Source of the DNA: Allodiplogaster sudhausi
Lineage: Eukaryota; Nematoda; Chromadorea; Rhabditida; Diplogasteridae
Length of the DNA: 64,000 bases
Assembly: GCA_945643635.1 (NCBI GenBank)
Contig: CALZFC010000020.1
Span: 3,912,001 to 3,976,000, forward strand
Direction of reading: 5' to 3'
In this document: positions 22,065 to 32,610 of the stretch, in pieces
Position numbering within the stretch: position 1 is the stretch's first letter
How the letters are laid out: every line of letters starts with the position of its first letter
Program-made: the position numbers and the translations under genes
The notes under the pieces: generated by a model
The model's input: the letters and a program-made list of their open reading frames with translations, nothing else
Databases searched by the model: none
What the model was told of the DNA's origin: nothing

Positions 22065-22753
22065 CAGAAGACGGCGTGGACGAAGTCGCCAATGGTGACT
22101 GCGGAGCAGTTCGAGTTCGAGGAACGCTGCAATTCACTCGTGTATTCTCTGGCAATTGGCTTTAGAAAATTTGCATATTCAGTTTTGCACCAATTAACAT
22201 AAATAACCTGAAGGATTCACACTGTCCAGGTAATTGGAATTAATTTTATAATTAAAAAATTACATTAGCTGCGAACATGATGCTAATTTGAAAAATCAAG
22301 GATGCTAATTTAAAAACGGTTGATGCTGATCCACTCGTAGACGAATCCGCATATGGTATAAGAAGATGCGAGTGTGAGAATGAGGATGTCGGAGAGGGTG
22401 GGTCCGTCATCCTCGAGACTCTTTTGGAGGTGACAAGAGGGCGCCGCCAGAACAGGAACCAACTCTACGGACGCCGCGCCAGGCGGCAAGGAACAATTGA
22501 ACACGAAGGGTCAGTGGTCTGCTTGGCTGCTTTCCTCACACACCACGATGACGTTTCCGGTGAGATGAATGAAGTGATGCTGCTTGCAAGACAACTCTGG
22601 AATAAACACAAGTGGAGAATCGGAGAAAGGGATGGAGTAGTTTCGAAAGGGCAAAGGAAAAGTGCATATATATATATGATAAGCTTCTTACGTGGTATAT
22701 CTCCATATACTCGACAGTTGAAACTGAATGGGTTCAGTGCAATTTATATTCAT
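22065..22753 (-). other. Possible small minus-strand gene, unrecognised
   Basis: A candidate ATG exon 22753-22692 (MNINCTEPIQFQ...) ends at a good donor, GTAAGA. A TATTCCAG acceptor lies at 22597-22604. Downstream, an open frame at about 22500-22320 holds a membrane-helix-like DILILTLASSYTICGFVYEW. One in-frame TGA (CACTGACCC) separates the two hydrophobic parts and junctions do not resolve cleanly. It may be 5' sequence of the LU-like gene or a decayed gene. Confidence 0.25.
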
Positions 22754-22844
22754 TTTGCGAAAGTTTAATTTATTCTGACGACGTGCGAGATGCACAAGTT
22801 TTGCTTAAGCGGACAAAGAAAGAACCAATTTTGCATATTCCCAG

Positions 22845-24738
22845 GTTAAAGTCCCCGCGAACCAGGAGAAGCCGAAGGAGGAGCCAGAGAAGCCGAAGGA
22901 GGAGCCACCCAAGGCAACATAATTATAATTCGGAATTTGTGGTGGAGATCACTGTGGAAATTTTGGAGACCTTCTAATGATGTAAAAATGGTCGGCTGTT
23001 GTGAATTCTTCATAGGGTGGCGAACCATCCACCTCTAAGGTCAAAATACGTGATTCAATTGCCAAGATCATAAAATGCTTCTGCATATTCTAGTAGAAAT
23101 GGGAAGCATTTCCAGGTGTTCCTGACCACTGACGAGTGGGTCGTTGAAGTTGCCAAGCGACTGGAAGGTCCCACTTGAAAAGTCTATTAATCATGTGTAT
23201 TATAAAGAATTCTTCTTCTTCAGAAATCAGGACGAACCCCTCGCTGACGGCGGGTCATATCCTGCACGTCTTCGAAGTGGCGAAGATCATCCAGCTCGTG
23301 ACGCCCATTCTCATGGAGGACAGCTCCCTCACCGAGTGCCCGCTCCCTGCGAAGATCGTCGGGGACATCCACGGCCAGTTCGGGGTGAGGCGTTCAATGA
23401 AACATCGTTTGAACTCAGAGCATTCTTTATACAAAAAAAGATACGTTTTATAACTGACGGAAAATGATCAGCTCCCTCCTGTTCCAGCACCTGCAACAGC
23501 TGCTGGACATGATCGGCCGCGTCCCTGAGCAGCGACTTCTCTTCCTCGGTGACTACGTGGACCGAGGACCAAACTCCGTCGAGGTCAGGCCAGGCCGCTT
23601 TCCAACCGTTCTTCTCTACATTTTCATGTTCATTTACTTTTCGATTCAATAATGTGAGTAAACCAATAATTTCAGGTCGTTCTGTACCTGTTCTGCCTGA
23701 AGATCCGCTTCCCGCAGAGCATCTTCCTCCTCCGTGGCAACCACGAGACCGCCCTCGTCAACAAGGTCTACGGCTTCTGGGGCGAGCTCCTCCAGAAGTT
23801 CGGCTACCCCGGGTGAGGCATCCGCTCACTCACCATTCCATGACTTGTTCTTAACAAACTTTAATTTAACAGTTGAATTGCGTTTAGGCATGGTCTGTGG
23901 TGGGACTTCAACGCCGTCTTCAACCGCCTTCCCCTGGCTGGCCTCGTCGGGAAACGGGTTAAACGGATTGAAACTAAGAATATGATATTGATATTGTTAT
24001 CATACTTCCAACCTCCTCAAATGAAATCTTCAGATTCTGTGCATGCATGGCGGACTGTCGCCCGAACTGAACTCCCTCAACGTCATCCGCAACATCGTCC
24101 GTCCCTGCGAGCCCCTCGACAGCGGCCTCCTCATCGACCTGATCTGGGCCGACCCCACCAACAGGGTCGGCATGCCTCCGGTTGGAGTACACCCTCACTC
24201 CTTTCTCAGGGCGAAGGATGGTTCCAGTCGATCCGCGGGATGAGCTACGTCTTCGGCAAGGCGGTCGTCAACGAGGCTTGCCAGAATCTCGGCATCGACC
24301 TCATCGTCCGCGCTCACCAGGCAAGACAATTATATCTCATCGCTTCAAATTAAAAAAAAGAAATATTCAAATTGTAAAGAAAAATATTTGAGGTGGTCCA
24401 AGACGGCTACGAGTTCATGGTGGGCCGCAAGCTGATCACCGTCTTCTCCGCGCCCAACTACTGCGGCCAGTTCAGCAACGCCGCAGCCGTCGTCTGCGTC
24501 TCCGAGGATCTTCAGGTTTATTATGCTCTTTTTTCTTTTTAGTAATCTGGAGTCATTTTAATCTTTTCTCCACTTGCAGATCTCCTTCCAGCAGATGACT
24601 GTCCCCTTGCCCGAGGGAAGCCGCGCCCGTCCGGCCCCCGTCGTGGCTGCCGAGGTCTGCCAGGTCGCCACGCCCACTGCCCAGACAGCCTCGCCCGCTC
24701 CCCAGACTCCGCTCGCCCAGCCTGCCAAGGGCGCCTGA
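22845..24738 (+). CDS. PP1-like serine/threonine protein phosphatase, divergent
   Basis: Catalytic subunit of the PPP family (metal-dependent phosphoserine/threonine hydrolase). Exons: 22845-22913 (start codon not found), 23116-23167, 23224-23384, 23488-23583, 23676-23812, 23888-23957, 24034-24165, 24210-24320, 24393-24515, 24580-24738. All PPP motifs are present: [38 protein letters not shown] and [13 protein letters not shown], so it should be active. It differs from core PP1 at many positions ([17 protein letters not shown]), has a Lys/Glu/Pro N-terminal exon and ends in a Pro/Ala/Thr-rich tail. This is typical of expanded nematode PP1-like families. Introns 1 and 8 use GC donors (AAG|GCAACA, CAG|GCAAGA). 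AATAAA near 24815. Confidence 0.9.
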
Positions 24739-26564
24739 AGCAGTCGAAGAAGCCCCACCTCTTCCTCTCTTCTTCACTCCTGCGTCTCTGCTCTTCTCTT
24801 CTATCCAAAGAACGCAATAAAGTGCGAGTGAGACTACTCGTTTTCAATAACAAATGGCAAATATCAGACTCGGGCATATCATTGTCAGAAATGAAGAACG
24901 AAATGCAACAAAAAAATGTAAGGTAAATGAATATAAAAAAATTTAAAATAAAATATACTACCCTTGCTTCGCCTGCTTTTCGGGGGATCTTCACGCAGTA
25001 AATATCGACTTTTTGGCTTCCGGCCCGCGGGGTCAAATAAAAGTTGAGAAATTACATGTAGGACTAAGAAGTTTTTTCTGTTTTTTTTTTCTTTGTTGCT
25101 AGAATTCTTACAATTAGTAGTTTGCGTCAGTGCGACGCTGCGAACAATTGACGCTATTTTGGATTTCGGTCTGGGAAGTACACTCGCAACTTTCTCTTCT
25201 ACAGAAAATGAGGCTATTGTGAAAAGTTTTTTGTACTTTAGTTTGACTTCAATTACATTGACGTTGTTAAATTAACCGCTAGCTATTCATGAATGAATTT
25301 TCAGTCAGTTACATCTGTACAAGTGTAAAATCGCAGAAGCATTTTCGGTAATCCGCTGATGGACGAAATGGAATGATTGCCATGGAATAAAGATGTGGGT
25401 GCGAATACTCATTCACTCTAACTTTGTTGAGCTCGGGTGGTCGACTCCGCGAGGTTCTCCCAGAAAGGACAAGCCGTCTATTCATCGCATGATTAGTTGT
25501 AAGAATTGTTTGACGCACAATATGTTCCTTAAAAAAACTTCATGGCACAATTTCATGGAGGAAATATATTTATAGCCCTGGCAAAAGTGTATAGGGAAGC
25601 AGCGGAAACAGTGGATACGGCAGCCTCCATCCGCGGGAGAAACTGAGCAAAGAGTTGGACGCATAAAGTGTTCAGTAGGCTCGCTGACGGTGAAATTAAC
25701 ATTTCCATAAATTGAATCCTCTGCTCTGCACAACAACCACTGCTGGCGATTTACACAATAGTTCTGCCATTTTTGTGACAATTTTATTGATGATGCGGCA
25801 TACTGAAATGTTCAGGAGGAGAAAATACTTCAGATCAAGCCGCTTTTCAATGGAAATTGATTAGCTGCTCGGCATAACAGCGTCAATGTTCTAAAAATAA
25901 GAATCTACTACACGTCGACCTGCGTCCTGTTTCTCCTTCTTGCCGTTCGATTGTCACGCCAATTGTCAAGTATGCTGAAGAAGCTATAATTTCATGAGTG
26001 TAATTTCATCGAGAAAATGCAGATGTAAAGCAGTACCAGTTACTAAATTGTCGAAAAAGGGCAACCAACATGGGGCTAAAATAATTGAAAAATAATACTA
26101 AAATTAATTTAAAGAACGAAATATTGACACAAAAAGTGATTAAGATATAAAATAACAAAAAAGTAAATATTTAAAGAAAGAGAAAAATGTTAACAATAAA
26201 GCACATGTATCTTTCAGGCGCTACAAGCACGAGCGATAGGCGATACGGCAGCCGAAGTGAGTGTGAATTGAAAGGAGAAGCAGAGAGGGCAGTGAAGAGT
26301 CTGTAACGGAATGACCAAAGTGGAACGGCGGCTGCATCATTCAGAGAAGACAAAGGCATTGTTGGTACATGGAAGTGTAATTGGTACTCTCTCGCCTCTC
26401 TCTCTCCTCTCCCTCTCCTCTGTCTCCTCTCTTTCACTTCTCTTTCCTATCTCTCTGCTCTCTCTCTCCTCTTTCTCTTCTCTTTCTCTCCTCTCTCTCT
26501 CTCTCGCTACCTTCTTTTGAAACATACATACATGCATTCCATATTGACCTACCGCTCGTCTAAA
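24739..26564. other. Long intergenic region
   Basis: Holds the PP1-like 3' UTR, then AT-rich sequence without a convincing reading frame, and a CT-rich tract at about 26390-26510 just upstream of the next gene. A CCGGCCCGCGGGG block near 25020-25032 stands out. Nothing else recognised. Confidence 0.5.
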
Positions 26565-27101
26565 ATGGCGGCTCGCAGCTGGCTATTTATCATTGCACTC
26601 ATTCCCGCCATCGAGTTGTCAGCAGCAGTTTCCAAATCCAACATCTATTCTCGTCCGCCACCAGACATGAGCTATGCCTCTCCATCCAGTGAGTATCCCC
26701 TGGTCATCTCGCCAGCTCCTCCCATGCCCTATCAGACTCCAGAAGAGAGCTTCCTCCAGGGTCCCCCAAGGCCTCCCCCATGGCGACCTCGCCACATCAA
26801 GACAACCACTCTGGCCCCCGAGCAGATGATCAACCCGCTGCACTACTTGGCCGTGCTGCCGCTGAGGCGTCGTCGTCCTTCCTTCTTCCTCTCTGCCATC
26901 TTGAATCCCCCTCGCCTTCCCCCTCCTCCTCCGCCCGTCAACCACGGCGGACTCTACTCCTACAAGGCCATGCTGCAGCCAAAGAGGAAGCTGACCAGCT
27001 ATGCACTGCCAACCAATGCCCCCTCTTACGCCGTTGCCCCTTCGCCTCCACTTCGTCTCGTTCTTACACAAAAGCAAATTCTGAGACCTTTTCCTTTTTA
27101 A
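26565..27101 (+). CDS. Secreted proline-rich protein
   Basis: Single open frame of 178 codons. ATG at 26565 (two codons are possible; an upstream in-frame ATG at 26532 gives a poorer N-terminus) starts MAARSWLFIIALIPAIELSA, a clear signal peptide. The mature part is Pro-rich (SRPPPDMSYASP, GPPRPPPWRPRH, RLPPPPPPVNHGG), with basic patches (LPLRRRRPS) and Tyr/Ser residues. It is unlike any family I recognise. Composition and position next to another secreted Pro/Gly-rich gene suggest an extracellular-matrix or cuticle-associated product (inference). No intron is needed. Confidence 0.6.
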   Translation: MAARSWLFIIALIPAIELSAAVSKSNIYSRPPPDMSYASPSSEYPLVISPAPPMPYQTPEESFLQGPPRPPPWRPRHIKTTTLAPEQMINPLHYLAVLPLRRRRPSFFLSAILNPPRLPPPPPPVNHGGLYSYKAMLQPKRKLTSYALPTNAPSYAVAPSPPLRLVLTQKQILRPFPF

Positions 27102-27639
27102 ATGAGAATTATCCTTCTAATTTTATCTAATATTCTTCTATTGTCTCATAGCTATCCTTTCATAGAATCTTGCTCATTTCATCCTCTTCCACCACCTTAC
27201 ACTTTCTGTGGTTCAGTGTTGGTGACAAGCTGATTGTAGACGAGAGAAGGCACGTCATTTCTTCATTTCCACACGAGAGAGGGTCTGTTCGACTTGAGAG
27301 AGGGCGCGTGTGTGAGTTCCAGTTAATCATGCCAATTTCTCTTGCTGCGGCAACTCTCTTTCTCGTGAGACTAGGCGCGCGGCCGGCGGCAAGGTCAGCG
27401 AGAGTGCCGCGGGCGCTTTTCTCTTCAATTCTCTCTCTCCCTCTCTAGTCTCTCTCTCACCATTCTCTTATTCTCTCTCTATCCCTCTCTCTCCCTCTCT
27501 CTCTCTCACCCTCTCTCGCTCCCTCTTTCTTTCTCTTATCATCTACTCCATCTCCCAAAAAAAGCTACACCCTGCCCTTTACTCGTCCCTCCCCCTCCCG
27601 CTTCCTTGTTCACGCATTAACGCGCGTACTCATCACAAG
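27102..27639. other. Intergenic; CT-rich region upstream of the Gly/Pro-rich gene
   Basis: CT microsatellite at about 27428-27530 and a CGCGCGGCCGGCGGC-rich patch at about 27377-27410. Probably the promoter region of the next gene, but no defined element was recognised. Confidence 0.5.
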
Positions 27640-29241
27640 ATGCTTGCCCGGTTGTTCTCTCTATTCCCGATTCTTCTCCTCCAAGTCAACGGCAGACCCG
27701 TCGTTGATTCCTATTACGGAGGTCCTCCTCCGGGCACCTTTATCCATGGCGGTGGACAACCCCCTCCGGGTTCCATTTTCCAAGGCGGAGGAGCTCCTCC
27801 TCCGGGTGCAATCGTCGGAGGAGGCGGCGGACCTCCCCCTGGCTCAATAATTTCGAATGGTCAGGGAGGCTTCTCCTTCGAGGGTGGCCTACCTTCAGAG
27901 GCGTACTCGAGTGGTGCGGGGCCAATCATCGAGGCTGGAAGGAGTCAGGTGAGAGAGAGAGAGAGAGAGAGAGAAAGCGAGAAAACCATGAAGAAATAAT
28001 ATATATTATCATTCGGAAAATAGCTATGTATGCAGGAATTGAAAATAAATAAATAAAGAAATTTGCTTTACTTTTTTAAGCTGATCTCATCTCGGATCGT
28101 GCCCGGCCCTCCGCCCTCGTCGTTCTCCTCTCCGGTTACGGTATCAGAGACGGCGATTGGCGGCTACGCCACAGGTGACGGCCAGATGGCTCCGATCTAC
28201 CGGAGTGGCCAGGCAATCCCGGCCGGCATTCTCGGAGGGGACTCCTCCTACAGTACACCTTTCGGAGGAGGCCCTTCATATATAGGCAACTCGTACAGTG
28301 CTCCCATCGAAAGTAATGTCAGTGAATCTAAATAGTTTATATATTATTTAAAGAACTAAATCTAAGTAATGAGGAATGAAAAAAATATCATTCGAAAGAA
28401 TAGCTTGAAAGTGAAGATTTTTATTATCTGACACAGACTATCGGTATCTATGGCATTTTTAGCCTGATATCACCCATACAGGGTTGCCCGTCCTGGTAGA
28501 TCACTAGCGATTGAATAAAAGCTGCAGTACGAGGCGCCGCGTGCTCCAATCTCCACGACTGTGACCGGCCGCCGCGTCTGGATCTACAAGAAGATCCAGC
28601 GGCCAATTCTCATCACGCACTCCACGACCGTCCAGGAGATGCCCGGCTCGCATGTATGTACATATGCTTTTTTTCTTGCATAATAACTTAATACTTCATT
28701 TATTCTACGTTTTACATATACAGATCTTATATTGGAAGGCAAATAATCTGCATAGAACTTCTATTTACTTTAATAATGAACATCTTTGTCACGGTAAACC
28801 CTGCTCCCTGCACAGGTTGCCAATCGCTGGAGCGTCGACGGCGGCAGCTTCTCCACGAACGTCGTCATTCCGCCAGGATTGGTGCCGCCGCCAGTCGAGC
28901 CGCCACCGCCTCCGCCTCCGCCTATGCCAATGATGCCGGCGCCCGCTATCCCCGCGTCCGCCTACCCAACCGCCGGCTATCCGGCCGGAGGAGGAATGGC
29001 CGGTTTCCCTTCGGGTGGCATCTCTGGCCTCCCTTCCGGAGGCATTTCTGGCTTAACTTCCGGAGGCATCCCCGTAGAGCCAACCGGTGGGATATCGGGC
29101 TATCCGTCAGGAGCCATGTCAGGCTTTCCTTCGGGAGGAGGCATATCCGGAGGTGGGTATCCGATCGGGGGACTATCCGCCGGAGGACTGGGTGCTGCAG
29201 ACAACAGCTACCCCAGTCCGTTCCTCAGTCACCGGCAATAA
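27640..29241 (+). CDS. Secreted Gly/Pro-rich matrix-type protein
   Basis: Four in-phase exons: 27640-27948, 28081-28317, 28522-28653, 28816-29241. It starts MLARLFSLFPILLLQVNG, a signal peptide. Repeats of the type GGxPPPGxI follow (GGQPPPGSIFQGGG, GGGPPPGSII), then a non-repetitive middle (TTVTGRRVWIYKKIQRPI). A poly-proline run comes next, then tandem GGISG[LY][PT]SG repeats to the stop. This is low-complexity sequence typical of structural matrix or cuticle proteins. No known family name can be assigned. The intron after exon 1 starts in a GA repeat that would otherwise translate as (RE)n. Confidence 0.75.
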
Positions 29242-29888
29242 GTGTTGTCTGTACTGTGCATGGAACCACATCTGATTTGTCTTACGGTTGCTGTTCTCCT
29301 TTGTTATGTACATACATACATAGATGCATATATCTGATTATACATATAATTGTAAATATTTTTATCATTGAACTGTATGACTGAAAAGCATATTTAATCA
29401 ACGATTGAGCATTTAACGAATTAATGCGGGTGATGTCACTTTGATTTTGGAATTCTGCAGAAAGATAAAGTTGCTTGAGGAATGCGTTCAGATTGTAGTA
29501 ACAATCAGAAAGAGGGATGGGCAGACATGTGATTAGTGAGACTTGCAAGCCGAGAAAGGGTTAGTGAGACAAAGAAAGAGGGACGAACAGAGAACACAGA
29601 TGCATACTGAAAGAGAAAGAGAGAGAGATGAGGGGAGGGGAGAGAAAGAGATAGAGAGGGAGAGAGAGAGAGAGAGCCTAACATTACGTGTGCATTGAAG
29701 CATGTCACAGCTGATTCTTTGTGCAGAATTGGGGCGGCCTTGAACACATTACCTCTTCCTCTTCGTTTAACACTTGCTAACTGATAAACCAGCTAATTGT
29801 AGGATCACACGTAATAATAGACTTCAAAAAATACAAAAAGGCTAGTGAATAAATAAGAAAGTGTTATATCTTCCGTCAGCGGTAGACT
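29242..29888. other. Intergenic between convergent genes
   Basis: AT-rich, then a GA microsatellite (about 29612-29676). No gene seen. Confidence 0.6.
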
Positions 29889-30045
29889 TCAAAGGTGCGC
29901 CGCCGTGGTTGGCCTCATGACGAAGCACTGCTTGCAGTGCTTGCCGTCCAGCGAGCGCGCGATTGCCTCGTCGAAGCGTTCTAGTGGCCATTCGTCCATT
30001 GGGGGAGGGCTCAGCTTGCCAGCGATGAGAAGGGCCTGCAGAGGA

Positions 30046-30078
<33 letters not shown>

Positions 30079-30862
30079 GAGAGGCAGACAGAGAGAGAAA
30101 GAGAGCGAGAGAGAGGGAGAGAGAGAGGCAGACAGAGAGAGAGAAAGAGAGCGAGAGAGAGAGAGAGAGAGGGAGAGAGAGAGATTTGGAGAGACTATCT
30201 AAAGTGATAGAGTGATCTTGCCTGTAGCTCCTTGAGCATGCTGTTCACCTCGGCTGCCCTTCCCTCCACCTCCTCCCTCATCCACATTCCGACGGCGACT
30301 CCGAAGGCGCGTACGTCGTTGAAGACGAGGGCCGACGTCGACAACTCGTGCGGCTGCTTGCTCATCCCGCCTAACATTACATAAAAAGGCTCATAAAACT
30401 AATTTTACAAGTTTATTCATATGTATTTAGATATGCATACATTATTAACAAAATATTGGAATACAAATGACTGAATTCCAACCGTAAGTGACAATGGTGC
30501 CGCCGTGCTGGAGAGTCGCGGCGATCTGCAGACAGGAGCGGCCGCCGACGCCGTTGAGAGCGAGGCGCGGGTGGCCAGGCAATCCACGGCCGCCCTTTGT
30601 CTTGGCCATCTCCGACTCGCTCAACACGACGTCCGCGCCCAGGTCTTCCAACTCTTTCTATACATTAAAAAGTCATTAATTTTCTTCTAATTGTAAATAA
30701 AGAGCTCATCTCGCCCTGCAATTATTATGTACATAATATGTATGTATGTATGTATGTAGTTACCTTCATCTCGGCTAAGTCGGGTCGGTCTCGGACAATG
30801 TTGATTGTACGGAAGCCGTAAGCTGTAAAATGACAAAATCTTCATGACAGAGCGAGAGAAAG

Positions 30863-30894
<32 letters not shown>

Positions 30895-31744
30895 GAATGT
30901 CTGGGGAAAAAGTGATGTCGCCTCGCGCCAGCTGGATGACTGCTCTGCCTACGCCCGAGTTGGCCGAGTTCTGGATGACCCAGTCGCCCTGCTTGAGGTC
31001 GCCGAACTTCTTCAGCATGATCCACGCCGTCGGTGGATTGACGAGAAGAGTCGCGCCGGCCGCCTGAGAGAGCGTTTTCAGAGAGAACGTACTTTTGAAG
31101 ACGACATTCGCACTCTCCCTTCCCCCTTCCTCTCTCTCTCTGTCTCTCTGTCTCTCTCTCTCTCTCTCCCGATAGGGTTTCTAATATATATATCAAAAGA
31201 AGTAAACAAACTGGCGATAGTCTGGAATCAATCTTGATGAGCTCCAATTCGTCAACAATTGAATGCTCGGCCCACGTCGGGCACACCATGGCGTAGATCA
31301 CGACAGAATCGCCGACTGAGAGGTCGCGGACCGAGGAGCCAACCTGAGGGAAGTTACGGATGGAGCAAGACCAAACAAATGTTTTGGCATTCGTTGAATC
31401 ACTAGTTTGCTCGTGAGGAACACTTACCTTGACCACCTTGCCCATGGCCTCGCTGCCTCCGACGGCGGGCAGCGGCATCTTAACGGCGTACGCGCCCTGT
31501 ATCTTGTTGATATCGAGCGGATTGATCGGAGAAGCGAGCCAGCGAACGAGGACTTCCGTTGAAGACAGCGAAGAAGGCAACACATCGCGCTCCAGGGTCA
31601 GCACCTAGGGGAGAGTCTGCGTTAGATAACTACCGAGCATCTTCCCCCCAGCTTTAAAAGGGGTTGATATCTGCACGTATGCCAAACCTTTCGTGGATCG
31701 CCGTTCTGTCTGTACTGGAGAAATCTGCGAGGAATGCCTGCCAT
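29889..31744 (-). CDS. MECR: Mitochondrial enoyl-[acyl-carrier-protein] reductase (MECR/ETR1)
   Basis: Medium-chain reductase that carries out the last NADPH-dependent step of mitochondrial fatty-acid synthesis, needed for lipoate (family knowledge). Exons, high to low: 31744-31688, 31604-31428, 31343-31212, 31063-30922, 30822-30764, 30657-30483, 30370-30222, 30035-29889. Key segments: [80 protein letters not shown] (Rossmann glycine motif), [21 protein letters not shown] and [14 protein letters not shown]. Full length, apart from a short N-terminus that may lack the usual targeting peptide. Two introns use GC donors (CGAG|GCGACA at 30921; CAG|GCAAGA at 30221). Confidence 0.95.
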
Positions 31745-32610
31745 TCTGGAGCGAACAGATTCTGAAGTTTAATATAATAAATGTAAATAAATAAAGCGCG
31801 GCAATACATGCATCCATAATTAACTATTTATGTATGTAACGGGCATATGATCTCAAAATAGAGATTGTAAAGGCAACGACTCTTATTATTGTGTTTTCCC
31901 TCAGATGGGCCGATTGCATGCATGCAAGGCTATAGACTACAGAAGTGCATAACTCTCTACTCTTCTGGCTCTCTCCTTTACGGTGCAAGAAAGAAGATCT
32001 AACAAACTACAGCAAATGTGTTGTCAACTTGTGGCTGCACTGGAACGTTAAGGATCATCCGGAATTCATAAATAAATTCGAAACTGTAATTCAGGTCGTA
32101 GAATCTACAGCATATGCCTGGCTCTCCCTCGAGGTTTCTTAGAACGTCTGCTCCCCCCCCCCCCCCATTCAGGCATCTAACGTCTTTCATTTCAGTTTAG
32201 ATGCAACCCTAACTTCAAATACCACAGTTTTATTAAACAAGTAACATATGTACACTTATCATAAAAAGAAAACGTAACCGTTACATTAACAGTTTAACCG
32301 ATAACTATATCACCGATAGGCTCCAGTAACGTATATATCAGAGAAGGAAACAACAGAAAATATGAGATTGGAAAACTACAGAATAATTGACTAGCAAAGC
32401 CTTTGGCTAGTAATACTAGGCCCACACTGCTTAGCCAGCTTCGGCATCAAAATCAACAAGTATTAACTTAGGAATGCAAAGGGGGTTTAAAGAAATGGAA
32501 ATGTGATATAAAGGGGGGGGGGGATGGGGTGAAACCTAAAGTGTCTCGAGAACTATGATCTTATGGTAGGTGATTGTAAAATGGCATTTACCGTATTATG
32601 CTTTAAGGCC
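31745..32610. other. Intergenic between MECR and Ro60
   Basis: AT-rich. Contains a run of about 14 C at 32151-32166 and a run of about 10 G at 32513-32522. No gene recognised. Confidence 0.6.
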
